From NCBI GenBank assembly GCA_034670405.1, contig JAXDDX010000171.1, forward strand, positions 1-64,000: a DNA stretch of 64,000 nucleotides, written 5' to 3'. Shown here in pieces: positions 23,574 through 33,647 of the stretch. The notes below the pieces were generated by a model, which saw only the letters and a program-made list of their open reading frames with translations, was not told the origin of the DNA and ran no database searches. Source of the stretch: Hoplostethus atlanticus. Its lineage: Eukaryota; Chordata; Actinopteri; Trachichthyiformes; Trachichthyidae. The number at the start of each line of letters is the position of its first letter. Within the stretch, counting starts at the first letter, position 1. Made by a program: the position numbers and the translations under genes.

Positions 23574-24925
23574 ATAATTTATGTCCAAGCTCTACATTTG
23601 CACAGTTATTTCACCCCACTCAATCCTCCCCCCAGCTCAGGCTTGGGCAGTTGACCAGTCATAATTACAGTACTGTCCTACCATCATTACTTCTTGCACC
23701 TCCACTATTACCACCATTGGTTATTCCCACCCGAATCACTGTTAGATACCCTAGTCACAATTCAAACCATGCTGTTGTCAGCTCAAACCTAATCACAATA
23801 CCCCTACAGTCTTCTGTTGCCACTTCTTATGCTCCAAATAATGTACTCAAATCTACAGCTCATCTAAATAGTCCGCACACTATTGAACCTACAGTCTATT
23901 TAAATAATCTGCATACCTTTAAAGAAAGAAAAGGTCTGGGGCTGATTCATTTAAATGTAAGGAGCATACTCCAACCTCAAAAGTTAGATCATTTGAAAAT
24001 TCTGATATCTCAGGCAGACCCAGATATTTTAGTGTTAACCGAGTCCTGGCTAAGAAAATCTGATTGTGACTCCTCCATAGCACTAGACCAGTATATTGTA
24101 TTTAGAATAGATAGGATTGGAAGGGGGGGTGGAGTGGTTATGTATGTGAAATCGTGTTTTTCTGTCACTGTTTTGAATGCCATTACTGTTCCTAAGTGTT
24201 TTGAATTTCTTGTTTTGAAGATAGATTTGGGGCCTAACAATTCACTAAACGTGATTGGGGTGTATAGACCCCCATCGGCTGATGCTAGCTCTATTGATAG
24301 GTTAGCAGATTTATTATCTCAGTACTCTGATGTTGAAATGATCATTATGGGCGATTTTAATCTTGATTGGTTGGGTAACAATTCTAGTTATCTCAAGGAA
24401 GTTATCTAAACCTAACCAAGCTGATTACTGAACCCACTAGGCCAAATCTGAAAAACACTGATTTAGGATTTAGTGATCACTGCCCAATAGCTTGTATCAG
24501 GAACACTAAACTAAAGAAAACTCAATCTTACACTATCATCAAAAGAAATCTAAGAAACTTCAGTGATCAAGCTTTCCTATTTGACCTTTTTCATAGTGAC
24601 ATTTGCTATACTTTGGAAATCCCTGATGTAGAATTGGCCCTAGATTTCTTCATAAAAACCTTTATCTCAATCATTGATAAGCATGCGTCTTTTAAGAAAT
24701 TTAGAGTAAAAGATAGGGTAACCCCTTGGTTTACACCTGAATTATCATCCTTATTCAGAGAAAGGAACAGGGCTCTCGCCAGACGCTCTGGGGATTCATC
24801 CCATTGGTTGTCATTTAGTGATGGGAAGACCGACTCTTTTAACTAACTCGATTATTTCGAGCCGTCCGATAGAAGTGCATCGATTCTGAATCGATTCATT
24901 ATGATTCACCAACAAAAACATACCA

Positions 24926-24996
24926 TCCCATGTTAGGTTTGAACCTACAATCCTCAGCATGAGAGTCTGCTGCTCTACTAACTGAGCTATACTAGT
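24926..24996 (-). tRNA. tRNA-like relic (A and B boxes)
   Basis: Read on the minus strand: TAGCTCAGTTAGTAGAGCA (A box and D arm), then an anticodon-arm-like hairpin CAGCA...TGCTG, then GGTTCAAACC (a perfect B box). The T stem has one mismatch, the anticodon loop appears to hold eight bases, and the acceptor ends do not pair. It is therefore not a working tRNA gene. It could be a tRNA pseudogene, or the head of a tRNA-derived SINE captured by the hAT element. The body is closest to lysine-type tRNAs by eye, but this is not certain. Confidence 0.4.
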
Positions 24997-25205
24997 AATG
25001 GAATTACACGAGCGCCACCCCTTTCAAACCAGATGTGTAACCAACTGTAAAACACCAATTAAACTACAGGTTAATGGTAATAATATTTATAGTATTTACA
25101 CAGAGTATTGCTATTGATTTCATTTTATTTTGTGTGCTCTTGACTTTCTTTTTCTAATAGAGACAGTTTTGTTGACCAATGTTAAATGGCTTATAGTTTA
25201 CCCAA

Positions 25206-25722
25206 TTACCAGTTAATTTATTAAACAACATCTTAAACAACAAAAACTGTTGTCAATGTGTGCAGAATAGATCGCTACATTATTACATTGGCCTTTTTCA
25301 CGATCCAATATGGCTTGTTGATCCGGCAGGTATGCGGAAGTAGTCTCTCTCGTTCATCAGACGTGAACCGCTCTCTCGGTTCGCGAGATGTCCGATTGAG
25401 TCCGAGAAGTCCGATATTCATCTGCTCTCTCGTTCATCTGCTCTCTCGACTCGTTCGCGAGCCGCTCAGTCTCTCTTGTTCATCTGCCCTCTTGTTCGCG
25501 AGCTGCTCAGTCTCTCTCGACTCGTTCGCGAGCCGCTCAGTCGGATCAGCGGTTCTCGTCCAATGAACGAGAGAGACTACTTCCGCTTACCCGCCGGATC
25601 AAGGAGCCATATTGGATTATGAAAAAGGCCAATGTAATAATGTAGTGATCTATTACATTCTATATACATTGACAACAGTTTTTGTAATGTTTAAGATGTT
25701 GTTTGATAAATTAACTGGTGAT
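25206..25722. repeat. Long inverted repeat with a minisatellite core
   Basis: The left arm 25206-25357 and right arm 25563-25722 are near-perfect reverse complements (for example GGAAGTAGTCTCTCTCGTTC against GAACGAGAGAGACTACTTCC). The 205-bp loop repeats TTCGCGAGCCGCTCAGT and CTCTCTCGTTCATCTGCT variants. Such a structure can fold back into a large hairpin. Confidence 0.85.
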
Positions 25723-26127
25723 TTTTTAAATAAAATTTTTTTTTTCTGGCGCTGCTATAACCGCTGCTGAATCAATTCAGTCGCGTGTGCGAGTTGAATC
25801 AGCTCACTCACTTAACTGATTCGGTTCTTTTGAACGATTCGTTCGCGAATCGGCCATCACTATTGTCATTTAGACAGATTACAAACAAATGTACATCAGC
25901 TGTCAGGAATGCCAAATCAGGTTATTATTTAGAATTGATTACAAGCTCGTATTCAGATCCAACAAAGTTCTGGAAGGCAGTGAACTCTAACAAAACCAAG
26001 GCTACTATTTCCTTGCCTACAATGGTCAAATCTAATGATTGCTTGATAACTGAACAAAATGAGATCTGCCTGGCCTTTAATAGGCATTTCGCTCATGCTG
26101 GTCATTTATTTGATAATGATGATTGTG

Positions 26128-26485
26128 AGGATTCAAGATTCAAGATTCAAGGAGTTTAATTGTCACATACACACACGAGGTGTGTAGTGAAATGCAAAGT
26201 GGCAATGCTCAGCAGAAATGTGCAAAATAACAGGTTCACACTATTTACAATAGACCAACACAATATTTACAATATTTAAGAGCTCTATATAAAAAAACAA
26301 CATAATATTTACAATAAGAGCACTTTATAAAAAAATATAGTAAAAAAAGGGAAAATTGTATGTGTAATATAAATTATAAATTATGTGTAGTCTTTACCTA
26401 AGTGTGTGTGTGCATAAGAGGGGCAGTGTGTGTGTCTTGGTGGGGGCCCTGGCCCTGGTGAGGTCGGAGAGGGACCCCCTCTTGG
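26128..26485 (-). mobile_element. 5'-truncated LINE fragment (family of 5040-8363)
   Basis: The stretch begins with the reverse of the (TTGAATC)n tail and continues through the 3' UTR of the first LINE family, including the run ACACACACGAGGTGTGTAGT, to about the last codons of its ORF2 (GGTGAGGTC). The flanks TGATTGTG (26120-26127 and 26486-26493) look like the target duplication. It is inserted in ORF2 of the L2 LINE in opposite orientation, so the first family was active after the L2 copy landed. Confidence 0.8.
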
Positions 26486-28116
26486 TGATTGTGTGCACTG
26501 AGGGACATGTCTCTCAGTTTTCTCTTGAGCCTTTTTTTGGTAGTGTTGTTTTTGAAGCATTGCAATCCATTGATACTGGGAAATCAACTGGGGAGGATAA
26601 CTTGGATCCTTTTTTTCTCAAATTAGCTGCTCCATTAATTACAGCAAATAACATATATATTTAATCTTTCTATATCTACAGGCATAGTTCCTAGCATCTG
26701 GAAAACAGCCCATGTTTTTCCATTGCATAAAGGTGGGGATAGAAGTGACCTTAATAATTATCGTCCAATCTCCAAGTTATCCTGTTTAGCTAAAATCCTG
26801 GAATCACTGGTGAATAACCAACTCAAAGCATTTCTCTCAAATCACTCTGTATTAAGCCCACATCAATCTGGTTTTAGAGCTAAACATAGTACGATCTCAG
26901 CCAACACTTTAGTTAAGAATGATATATTATCCGCCCTAGAAAGAAAGAAAACATTTTGCTGCCCTATTTGTAGATCTATCAAAAGCATTTGATACAGTTG
27001 ATCATTTTCTTCTTTTAAACACACAGCGTTGGTTTTGATGAAAATGCTTGCAGTTGGTTTCAGAGCTATTTGTCTGGGAGACTTCAGTGTGTGAAAGCTG
27101 GGAGAGCCCAATCAGAGTTATTACCCATTACAAAAGGTGTTCCACAAGGATCAATCCTGGCCCCTGTCCTATTTACTATTTATATTAATGACATTATCTT
27201 ATCCCTGAGTGGTTGTCAAGTTCATCTTTACGCAGATGATACTATTATTTATTGCATTGCAGACTCTGTACAACTAGCTATCGAGAACCTACAGCTCTCA
27301 TTTAATGCTCTGTAAGATGCGCTTATTGGCCTTAAGCTGGTACTTAATGCAAGCAAAACAAAATGTATGGTGTTCTCAAGGGCCAGAGATATTGCTTACA
27401 ATAATTTGCACATATCAACTAGGAACGGGTCCGACATCGAAAGGGTTACAGAATATAAATATCTGGGAATCTGGCTCGATGACAAATTTACATTTAAATA
27501 TCATATAGACAATCTTGCAAATAAATTGAGGCAAAAAATTGGCTTCTTATATAGGAATAGAACCAGTTTCCCAATGATTAGCAGAAAGAGGATTGTTGAA
27601 GCAGTTTTTCTATCTGTTTTGGATTATGGAGACGTGATCTATAGAAATGCTGCTCCTTCCACTCTTAAACCTTTAGATTCTGTCTATCATTCTGCTCTCA
27701 GATTTATTACTGGTGATAAATATGATACTCACCACTGCATCTTATATGATAAAGTGGGTTGGCCTTCTCTGGCAGATAGGCGAAATACACATTGGTATAT
27801 GTTTATCTTTAAGGCCATTATTGGAAAATTACCATCTTATATCACAATGTTGTTAGATTGGAATTATGGACCCTATTTGACACGCTCAGGTGATTGGCTT
27901 AGGCTTAAGGTTCCCCGTGTACAGACTGAACTCGGAAAGTCAGCCTTTTGTTTTAGTGCCCCAGCTGCATGGAATGATCTCCAGCTTACGCTGAAGATCG
28001 ATTCCTTCATATCACGTGGACGATTTAGAAATTTAATTGCAGGCAACAGTATGCAATTGTTTTTAGTTTTGACTAGTTTTTATGAGGTCTTATATGTTTA
28101 CAATGTAAACATATAA

Positions 28117-29232
28117 GACGTTGGACTGGGGTCTGGGGATGGTAACCCGAGGAGAGACTGACCGTCGCACCCAGGACTTCCATAACTGGGAGATGAACTG
28201 GGGGCCGCAAGCCTAGACAATGTCGTCGGGAAGACTGGATGCAGAAGACATGGTTGATGAGGAGTCTGGCTGTCTCCTTGGTGGATGGCAGTGTTGCCCA
28301 GGCCAGGGCCTTACCGGTTTGACGGGAAGGAAGGTGGCAGCAGATGATCGTGGTGGCCGATAGCAGCACCCTGGCTAGCAAGGGCGTTCCAGAGCTGGTC
28401 GGGGACCCAGAAGCTTCTCAAAAACCAAGTCTTTACTGAGGAGTTAAGAGATGCATGTACAAATAAGGCAAAGCTAGGGACTAACACGCTGGGTTAAAGC
28501 ATGGGAGCGTACTGGCAATAGGCAAACTAGCAGTATGAGAGCAGAGCTAATACACACTGTGGTAGATGAGGGGTAGGAGTCAGCCCACCAACCTGCAGGC
28601 AGACAGAGAGAGAGACAGAACTCTTGCTTGTGGTGAAAAATGAACAGAAGATTTGTTAGAACGTGCACGGGAGTGGGTAGGAGGAGAAAGGAAACTCAGG
28701 TCCTTCCCGGACTGGGGGAGCCTTCTAGGCGGAGTCGCTGTGGCTCGGGCACACCTGCGGGGACACAGAGACAGAGGGCTGGGGGTGAGACACAGGGGTA
28801 GGCACGGGGTTAGCGTCAAGGTCCGTTTGTCCGTTGGCAAGCCGTAGTCAGGGAAATCGATGTGGGTCCGTTTAGCCAGGGGGGATACTCCGTCGGGGTC
28901 CGATCTAGGTCCAGGGTCATACACAGGGCAATCAATCAATATCAACACTCTTTCCTAGTTTCCTCAGCTATTCAGTCCACTCTCCTCTGTCAGCCACCTT
29001 CCTCTCTGCCTCCTCCTGCCAGTCTGGGGTTCTTATAGGGCCTGCCAGCCTATAGCGGGTTGATTGTTGATACAGGGCAGCTGCTTTCCCTCCAGGACCT
29101 GAGGAGCTGACAGTGGTAGAACTGCTTGTTGATTAACATGCCCAGCTGGCAGTGGTTAGGGAAGGGATGTCTGGGGTTACCTTGGTGGTGCTGTCGGCTC
29201 CACCCACCACAGAAGGCAGAGCAGCCGTGACA
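28117..29232 (-). mobile_element. Gypsy fragment 3: LTR joined to an integrase piece (fossil)
   Basis: Read on the minus strand, 29232 starts TGTCACGGCTGC. A TATA-like CCTATAAGAACCCC lies near 29035 and an AGTAAA signal near 28433, so about 29232-28390 looks like one LTR. Directly beyond it lies a piece of the Ty3/Gypsy integrase core (PSTKETARLLINHVF, then LGATVSLSSGYHPQT) ending near 28117. Most of the element is missing between the LTR and the integrase piece. It is strongly broken. Confidence 0.6.
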
Positions 29233-29239
29233 GCTCCAA

Positions 29240-29889
29240 ATTTGCAGAGTAGTTGAAAACATGGTAAAACAAAAAGGCTCTCCCAGTGTATTAGTAATCC
29301 TGGTCAGATGTCAAGTTGGATTCATAAGCTAAAATAATTGTAATGGTACAATGGCTCCCTCATTCTTAGCCTGAGTTTGGCCCATAAATATAGCCATTAC
29401 CCACTCAGAACCAACGTACAAGCCATTTGTGCAGTTTATCCAACCGTTAGCTACACATAGCAACAGCCAAGTAAGTTATGTGCTGGTAAGGAACAAATGC
29501 AGCAAAGCTAATAACGTTAGTGCGTGCTAGCTATGTTAGCTCTACATCCAAACGAACATGACATACTAAACCTACCCTAGCTCAGGTTAGGTATTATCTG
29601 CTTGCCCACTTCACCCCCAAGATATGTTGGGGTCGCCGCGCTTTAGAGCACAGCTCTAATCAAGTAACACACTAACATTGGAATCGCTAGACATTGACTT
29701 TCCAAGTTTCTTAATATTATACCTTTTGGTATATAAAATAAACAACTCAATCAAATTAACATAACAATTCCAAGCAACAGTTGATCCTTCCAGGTTGACG
29801 TTAATTTAGCATTTGCATGAATTTTAGCATGGTTAGCCTGCAAATGCCTCTTGTACTTCATGGTGTTTTATCCACCGTCTTTTGTCCCA
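29240..29889. other. Non-coding stretch, nothing recognised
   Basis: AT-rich, with no open frame of note and no family recognised. It may be ordinary intergenic DNA between two element insertions. Confidence 0.4.
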
Positions 29890-29894
29890 CACGG

Positions 29895-30429
29895 TGTCAC
29901 AGCTCCAGCCCCAACCCCGGGGTTTCCCTATGTTTTTACCTCCCCTGTCTGTCGCTGTCTGTCTGTGTGTGTGGCGTGGGTGTGGCTCCCTCTCCCGGCC
30001 CTGCCTCTCCTCCACACCTGCCGCCTATCAAGCCATCAGCCCAGCAGTACTTAAACCCCAGCTCTTCAACCACTCGTCGCCAGATTGCAACTACTGTGGT
30101 AGTCACTCTCTCGGCCGCTCTTGAGCTATATCAGAGTTTAATTCCCTTGTGTGCCTCCGGGCTATCCTAAACGTGCTTTCTTGTCTCCCAAGATCCCTTG
30201 TACGCCTTACCCCTTCTGTCTCCTCGCCGTAACCCACCAGCCTGCCTGCTTCCCTCGCTCCTGCTTCACCTGCTTGCTCCAGCCTCACCTGCTTGCCCCA
30301 GCTCCATCCAGCCCAGCCTCTGCACCCCCCACCTTCCCTTCACCAGCTTCATTATTAAAAACCACTATTTTCTACTCCCTTCGTCCTGGTCTGCATTTCT
30401 GGGTCCTACGCAAACTGCTATCCCTGACA
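29895..30429 (+). mobile_element. Solo LTR A, family 1 (Gypsy-type fossil)
   Basis: TG...CA ends (TGTCACAGC...CCTGACA) with a perfect 5-bp duplication CACGG (29890-29894 and 30430-30434). Internal landmarks shared with the other family members: CTCGTCGCCAGAT, an ACTTAAACCCC TATA-like site, an ATTAAA signal, and GGGTCCTACG near the end. No internal element sequence remains, so it is a solo LTR left by recombination between LTRs. Confidence 0.85.
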
Positions 30430-30434
30430 CACGG

Positions 30435-31080
30435 TTTACATTGTGTTTTGTTTTCCTCAGGGTCATAATTAAAGTTTGTCCATATAACAATCCTCTTTCT
30501 CCATAATATCGGCTGTGGCAGGGCCACCGTGTCAAAACATTGTTTTCCCTCGCTGTTGTAGGAGAAGATTGTTCATGTCTGATGCCTCGGTGTGTTACCC
30601 AAATGGTTTCCCCCCTCAACTCTCTGTCAATTTGGATGGGAAAAAAAAATCTGCTCAAGAAATTGTCCAATTCGTCATTATCATTTTCTTATTCGGCGAC
30701 GAAAATGGCATTACATTTTGTCATAGACTTTGTTTATGGAGTGGCATTTTTATTTCACAATCGTCTCATTTTCATCACAGTAAAAAGGTTTCAGTTTTCA
30801 TCAACGAAATGAACACTGGTTGTATAATGCCCCGTGTACTTAAATATACATTTATACAATTATATTTGGTTTGCATCAGGTCTTTGTTTCTCTGAATGGA
30901 GAGAAGAAGTGGGGCAGAAACAAGGCCAAAACAAGGCCATCGTAAACAATGCCTAGTGACATGAGATTCAACATTTCCCATGGTAGAACCTGGTACCTTG
31001 ATTGAATCCACACTGGCTTGAATATGGCTTGATCCATCTATGCAAAGCTTTTAACAAGCCTGTTGATCATTCCCATTGAG
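30435..31080. other. Non-coding stretch, nothing recognised
   Basis: An open frame of about 126 codons (30515-30895) has no domain I know and ordinary AT-rich composition. I do not call it a gene. No element ends are visible. Confidence 0.4.
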
Positions 31081-31084
31081 CTGG

Positions 31085-31590
31085 TGATGTCTACCAGGCT
31101 AACATTGGTGTAGAGGACACCATCATCTACCTGCTTCATCGAGCCTACTCCCATCTGGACAGGGCAGGCAGCACTGTGAGAATCATGTTTTTTGACTATG
31201 CTGAACGTGTTCTATCAGTCAGTGGTGGCAAGTGCCCTTTTCTTTGCGGTTGTGTGCTGGGGCAGCAGCATTAAAGCCGCAGACACCAACAGGATAGACA
31301 AACTGCTGAGGAAGGTGGGGTCTGTCCTGGGGTCCAATCTGGACCCAGTGAAGGTGGAGGCTGAGAGGAGAATGTTGGTCAAACTGCTGGCCATCATCAT
31401 CTCTCACCCACTTCACGACACTGTCCAGACAGGAGCAGGTTCAGCAACAGACTCATCCTGCCTCGGTGTACCACAGAGCGACATTGCAGATCCTTGCCAA
31501 CAGCCATCAGACTATACAACTCATCCCTGGACTAACCATCAACATTCTATGTCTGGCTGCTGTAACACAGAAATTTCCCCCTGAGGACTA
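31085..31590 (+). pseudogene. LINE reverse-transcriptase remnant, internally deleted
   Basis: Codons before 31190 (YQANIGVEDTIIYLLHRAYS, then TVRIMFFDY) match the RT region before the SAFNT box of a Rex1/CR1-like LINE. Codons from about 31192 (MLNVFYQSVVASALFF, WGSSIKAADTNRIDKL) match its C-terminal part. The catalytic box between them is missing, so a deletion joins the two ends. It is followed by SHPLHDTVQ and then frameshifted, decaying sequence. A different family from the two larger LINEs. Confidence 0.7.
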
Positions 31591-31594
31591 ATAA

Positions 31595-31945
31595 AGTACC
31601 TACCAGTAGGATTTTCCAGTTGGGATGGATTCAAGCAAAAACTGTGTCAGTCCCATTTGTTGCAGCATATACTCTCAATCTCTGTGGGTTATGTAATATT
31701 GGCAGATCCAACACCAGTCTGTTTTGCAAAATCGCTTCGGCAGAGTATTGTGGTTTATACAAGAATGGGTATGTTTTTGACAGTTGCAGTTGTATCTGTA
31801 GCTATATGTAACGCTATCATGCCCTTTAATATCCCCTAAAAAGCAGCGCCCTGAGCTCGATATTAATTTATATAGTTCAGTCAACCAACTCACGTATTGA
31901 TGATATTTTATATGAGAATAAAATGTAAATGCAATTTATTTTGGC
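31595..31945. other. Non-coding stretch before Gypsy fossil 2
   Basis: No recognisable gene or repeat. Its last five bases (GTCAG) are the target duplication of the Gypsy element that follows. Confidence 0.4.
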
Positions 31946-31950
31946 GTCAG

Positions 31951-32079
31951 TGTCCTGTAAGGGTTAATTGTGTGGACGGGCTGTGACCCGTGAGGAAGTG
32001 GGAGGGGGCTTGTGCAGGGTCTTGGAGTAAAGAGTTGAACCTACCTTTCCCTCTGGTGTCAGAATAAATACTGCGAACA
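31951..32079 (+). repeat. 5' LTR of Gypsy fossil 2
   Basis: About 129 bp, from TGTCCTGTAAGG to GCGAACA, with an AATAAA signal at 32063-32068. The same sequence, slightly diverged, forms the 3' LTR at 38590-38724. Confidence 0.85.
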
Positions 32080-32337
32080 TGACACGTACCGGAAAAGAGA
32101 GAAGATACGCCTCCTGGAGACACGAAAGATGTGAAGGGAATTGTCCGGTGACGAGGATATTTGCAAATCGCGGAGCTCTGTGGCTAGCACGAAGAAGTTA
32201 GCTAGCAGGCAGAATAACGTTTTTTTCCACGGGAGCCGCCGGAGAGAATGAGAGCAAGGGGGAGAGTGTCGTGTCGGGTTTCATGAAATTCTCCCCGAAT
32301 TCAGCTAGCAACCAAAGAAACGTATGAGATTGATAAT

Positions 32338-33413
32338 ATGGCAGATCCAACACCGGTTAGCAATATGCAGCTAGTCCCACCAGGCAAGTTTGATTTCAAT
32401 AATGCAAGTGAATGGCCAAAATGGATAAGGCATTTTGAGTGCTTCAGAATAGCATCACGCCTTGATAAACAAACAGACGAATTTCAAGTTAACACTTTGG
32501 GGGACAAGGCTGAAGATATATTGAATGTCCTATCAATAACATAAGATAACAAGAAGAAATATGCAACAGTGAAAGCATTTGAGTGAGTAAACGTAATGTG
32601 GTTTTTGAGCGAGCAGGTTTCAACAGGCGAAACCAAGAGCCATGGGAAAATGTAGAAGCATTTGTCACAGCTGTCCATACCCTAGCCGAGCATTGTGCAT
32701 TCAGAGATCTCAGAGAGGAGTTGATCAGGGACAGAATTGTTGTTGGTATACGAGATGCAAAACTGTCGGAAAGCTTGCAATTGGACCTTGATCTCACACT
32801 AGCTAAGGCAATAGCCAGAGTAAGACAGAGTGAAGCTGTGAAGATGCAACAGCCGATCCTGCGAGGCAGCTCAAGAGAGGAGCAGACAGCTGATAATATT
32901 GAAGCAATACGTACAAGATCTAGACAGACATGGCGAGATTCGAGAGAGAAAAGCCACGGCACACAAGGTGAATCACAGGAGAAGGACTACCAATCAGCAG
33001 GATGTGGGAGATGTGGGAACACTAAGAACCATCCATGGAAGGAATGCCCTGGTAGAGACATTGAGTGTCGGAGATGTCATCGGAGAGGACATTATGCAAA
33101 GAAATGCAGAGTTACTGGAGCTGTACATGACATCACGGAGGAACATACAGAAGAGGAGGAGGAAGAGTTTGCCTTTCTTGGAGAGGTAATTTCTGAAGTG
33201 AGCACAGAATGGAATGAACTTGTCGGTTTGAATGGAATACAATTCAAATTGGACACAGGAGCAGCAGTGACTGTCATTCCAAACAGCAGCTTCTCCACAG
33301 ACACACGACTACAGCCTCCCCACAAAATCCTGTATGGGCCGGGAAATAATATCCTGGAAGTTAAAGGATGTTTCAAGGGACAGTTCGTCATCAAAAACAG
33401 AACCACAGAGTAA
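32338..33413 (+). pseudogene. Gag and protease region of Gypsy fossil 2
   Basis: The start MADPTPVSNMQLVPPGKFDF, followed by WPKWIRHFECFRIAS, is that of the Gag of K02A2.6-like Gypsy elements common in fish. A capsid-like part with RDRIVVGIRDAKLSESLQLD follows, then two zinc knuckles (CGRCGNTKNHPWKECP and CRRCHRRGHYAKKC), then a protease with KLDTGAAVTVIP. It is broken. Confidence 0.8.
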
Positions 33414-33426
33414 GAGGTCTACGTGT

Positions 33427-33647
33427 GTCATGTTATAACCCGGCCCAAAGGCTATGACAAAAATGGGAAAAGACACAAAATGCCGATAAATAAGCTATTT
33501 ACTTTAACAAAACAATAAACTGAAAAGTAACTTCTTATAGGAGGTGTGGTAGTCAGTGACATCAGTAGTGTGTTCATGTGAATGCGTGTAAATAGTGTCG
33601 GGTAAGGTGTTGTGGAGTAAAAAAAAAAAAACAGGCTCAACAAAGGG
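33427..33647. other. Unassigned sequence at the left edge of the nested repeat
   Basis: It begins TGTTATAACCCGGCCC after the protease region of Gypsy fossil 2 and has no counterpart in copy 1 of the LTR-like repeat. It contains a run of 13 A near 33620. It may be part of another guest; its ends are not clear. Confidence 0.3.

Larger units (their letters stand above)
24816..25862. mobile_element. Foldback-type non-autonomous hAT element
   Basis: The ends are TAGTGATGGGAAG on the left and TAGTGATGGCCGA read inward from 25862. The 8-bp duplication TTGTCATT (24808-24815 and 25863-25870) is perfect, as for hAT. Inside are a tRNA-like relic and two inverted arms of about 150 bp (25206-25357 and 25563-25722) around a 205-bp core of short repeats. 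It has no transposase. It interrupts the endonuclease-RT linker of the L2 LINE. Confidence 0.9.
23651..28104 (+). pseudogene. LINE ORF2 (endonuclease and reverse transcriptase), broken
   Basis: The endonuclease part is at 23930-24480, with HLNVRSILQ, LTESWLRKSD, MGDFNLDWLG and LGFSDHCPIAC. A linker (RVKDRVTPWFTPELSSLFRE) is cut by the hAT element at 24815 and resumes at 25871 (FRQITNKC). The RT part is at about 26530-27320, with GKSTGEDNLDP, NNYRPISKLSCLAKILESL, KGVPQGSILAPVLF and HLYADDTIIY (the YADD box). The C-terminal part at 27367-28104 is a long open stretch (TEYKYLGIWLDDKFTFKYHI to AFCFSAPAAWNDL). Frameshifts and stops lie around 24410, 26665, 26990-27070 and 27315. The family role is target-primed reverse transcription. 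Confidence 0.8.
21640..28105 (+). mobile_element. L2/CR1-type LINE, broken by three insertions
   Basis: Two ORFs in the order typical of the L2/CR1 group: ORF1 with an SGNH-esterase-like domain and ORF2 with endonuclease and reverse transcriptase. It is interrupted by an L2-tailed SINE (22688-22871), a foldback hAT (24816-25862) and a fragment of the other LINE family (26128-26485). No tail repeat is visible at the 3' end, which stops at a perfect hairpin next to a Gypsy fragment. Many small defects are present, so the copy is dead. Confidence 0.8.

Noticed and set aside
24926-24996. Functional tRNA gene
   Set aside because: The acceptor stem does not pair and the anticodon loop is irregular.
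25206-25722. CRISPR-like array from the spaced repeats
   Set aside because: Units vary in length and have no uniform spacers; this is a minisatellite in a hAT element of an animal genome.
30515-30895. 126-codon frame as a possible unknown gene
   Set aside because: No domain, no homology I recognise, and no promoter or splice context; chance length in AT-rich DNA is plausible.
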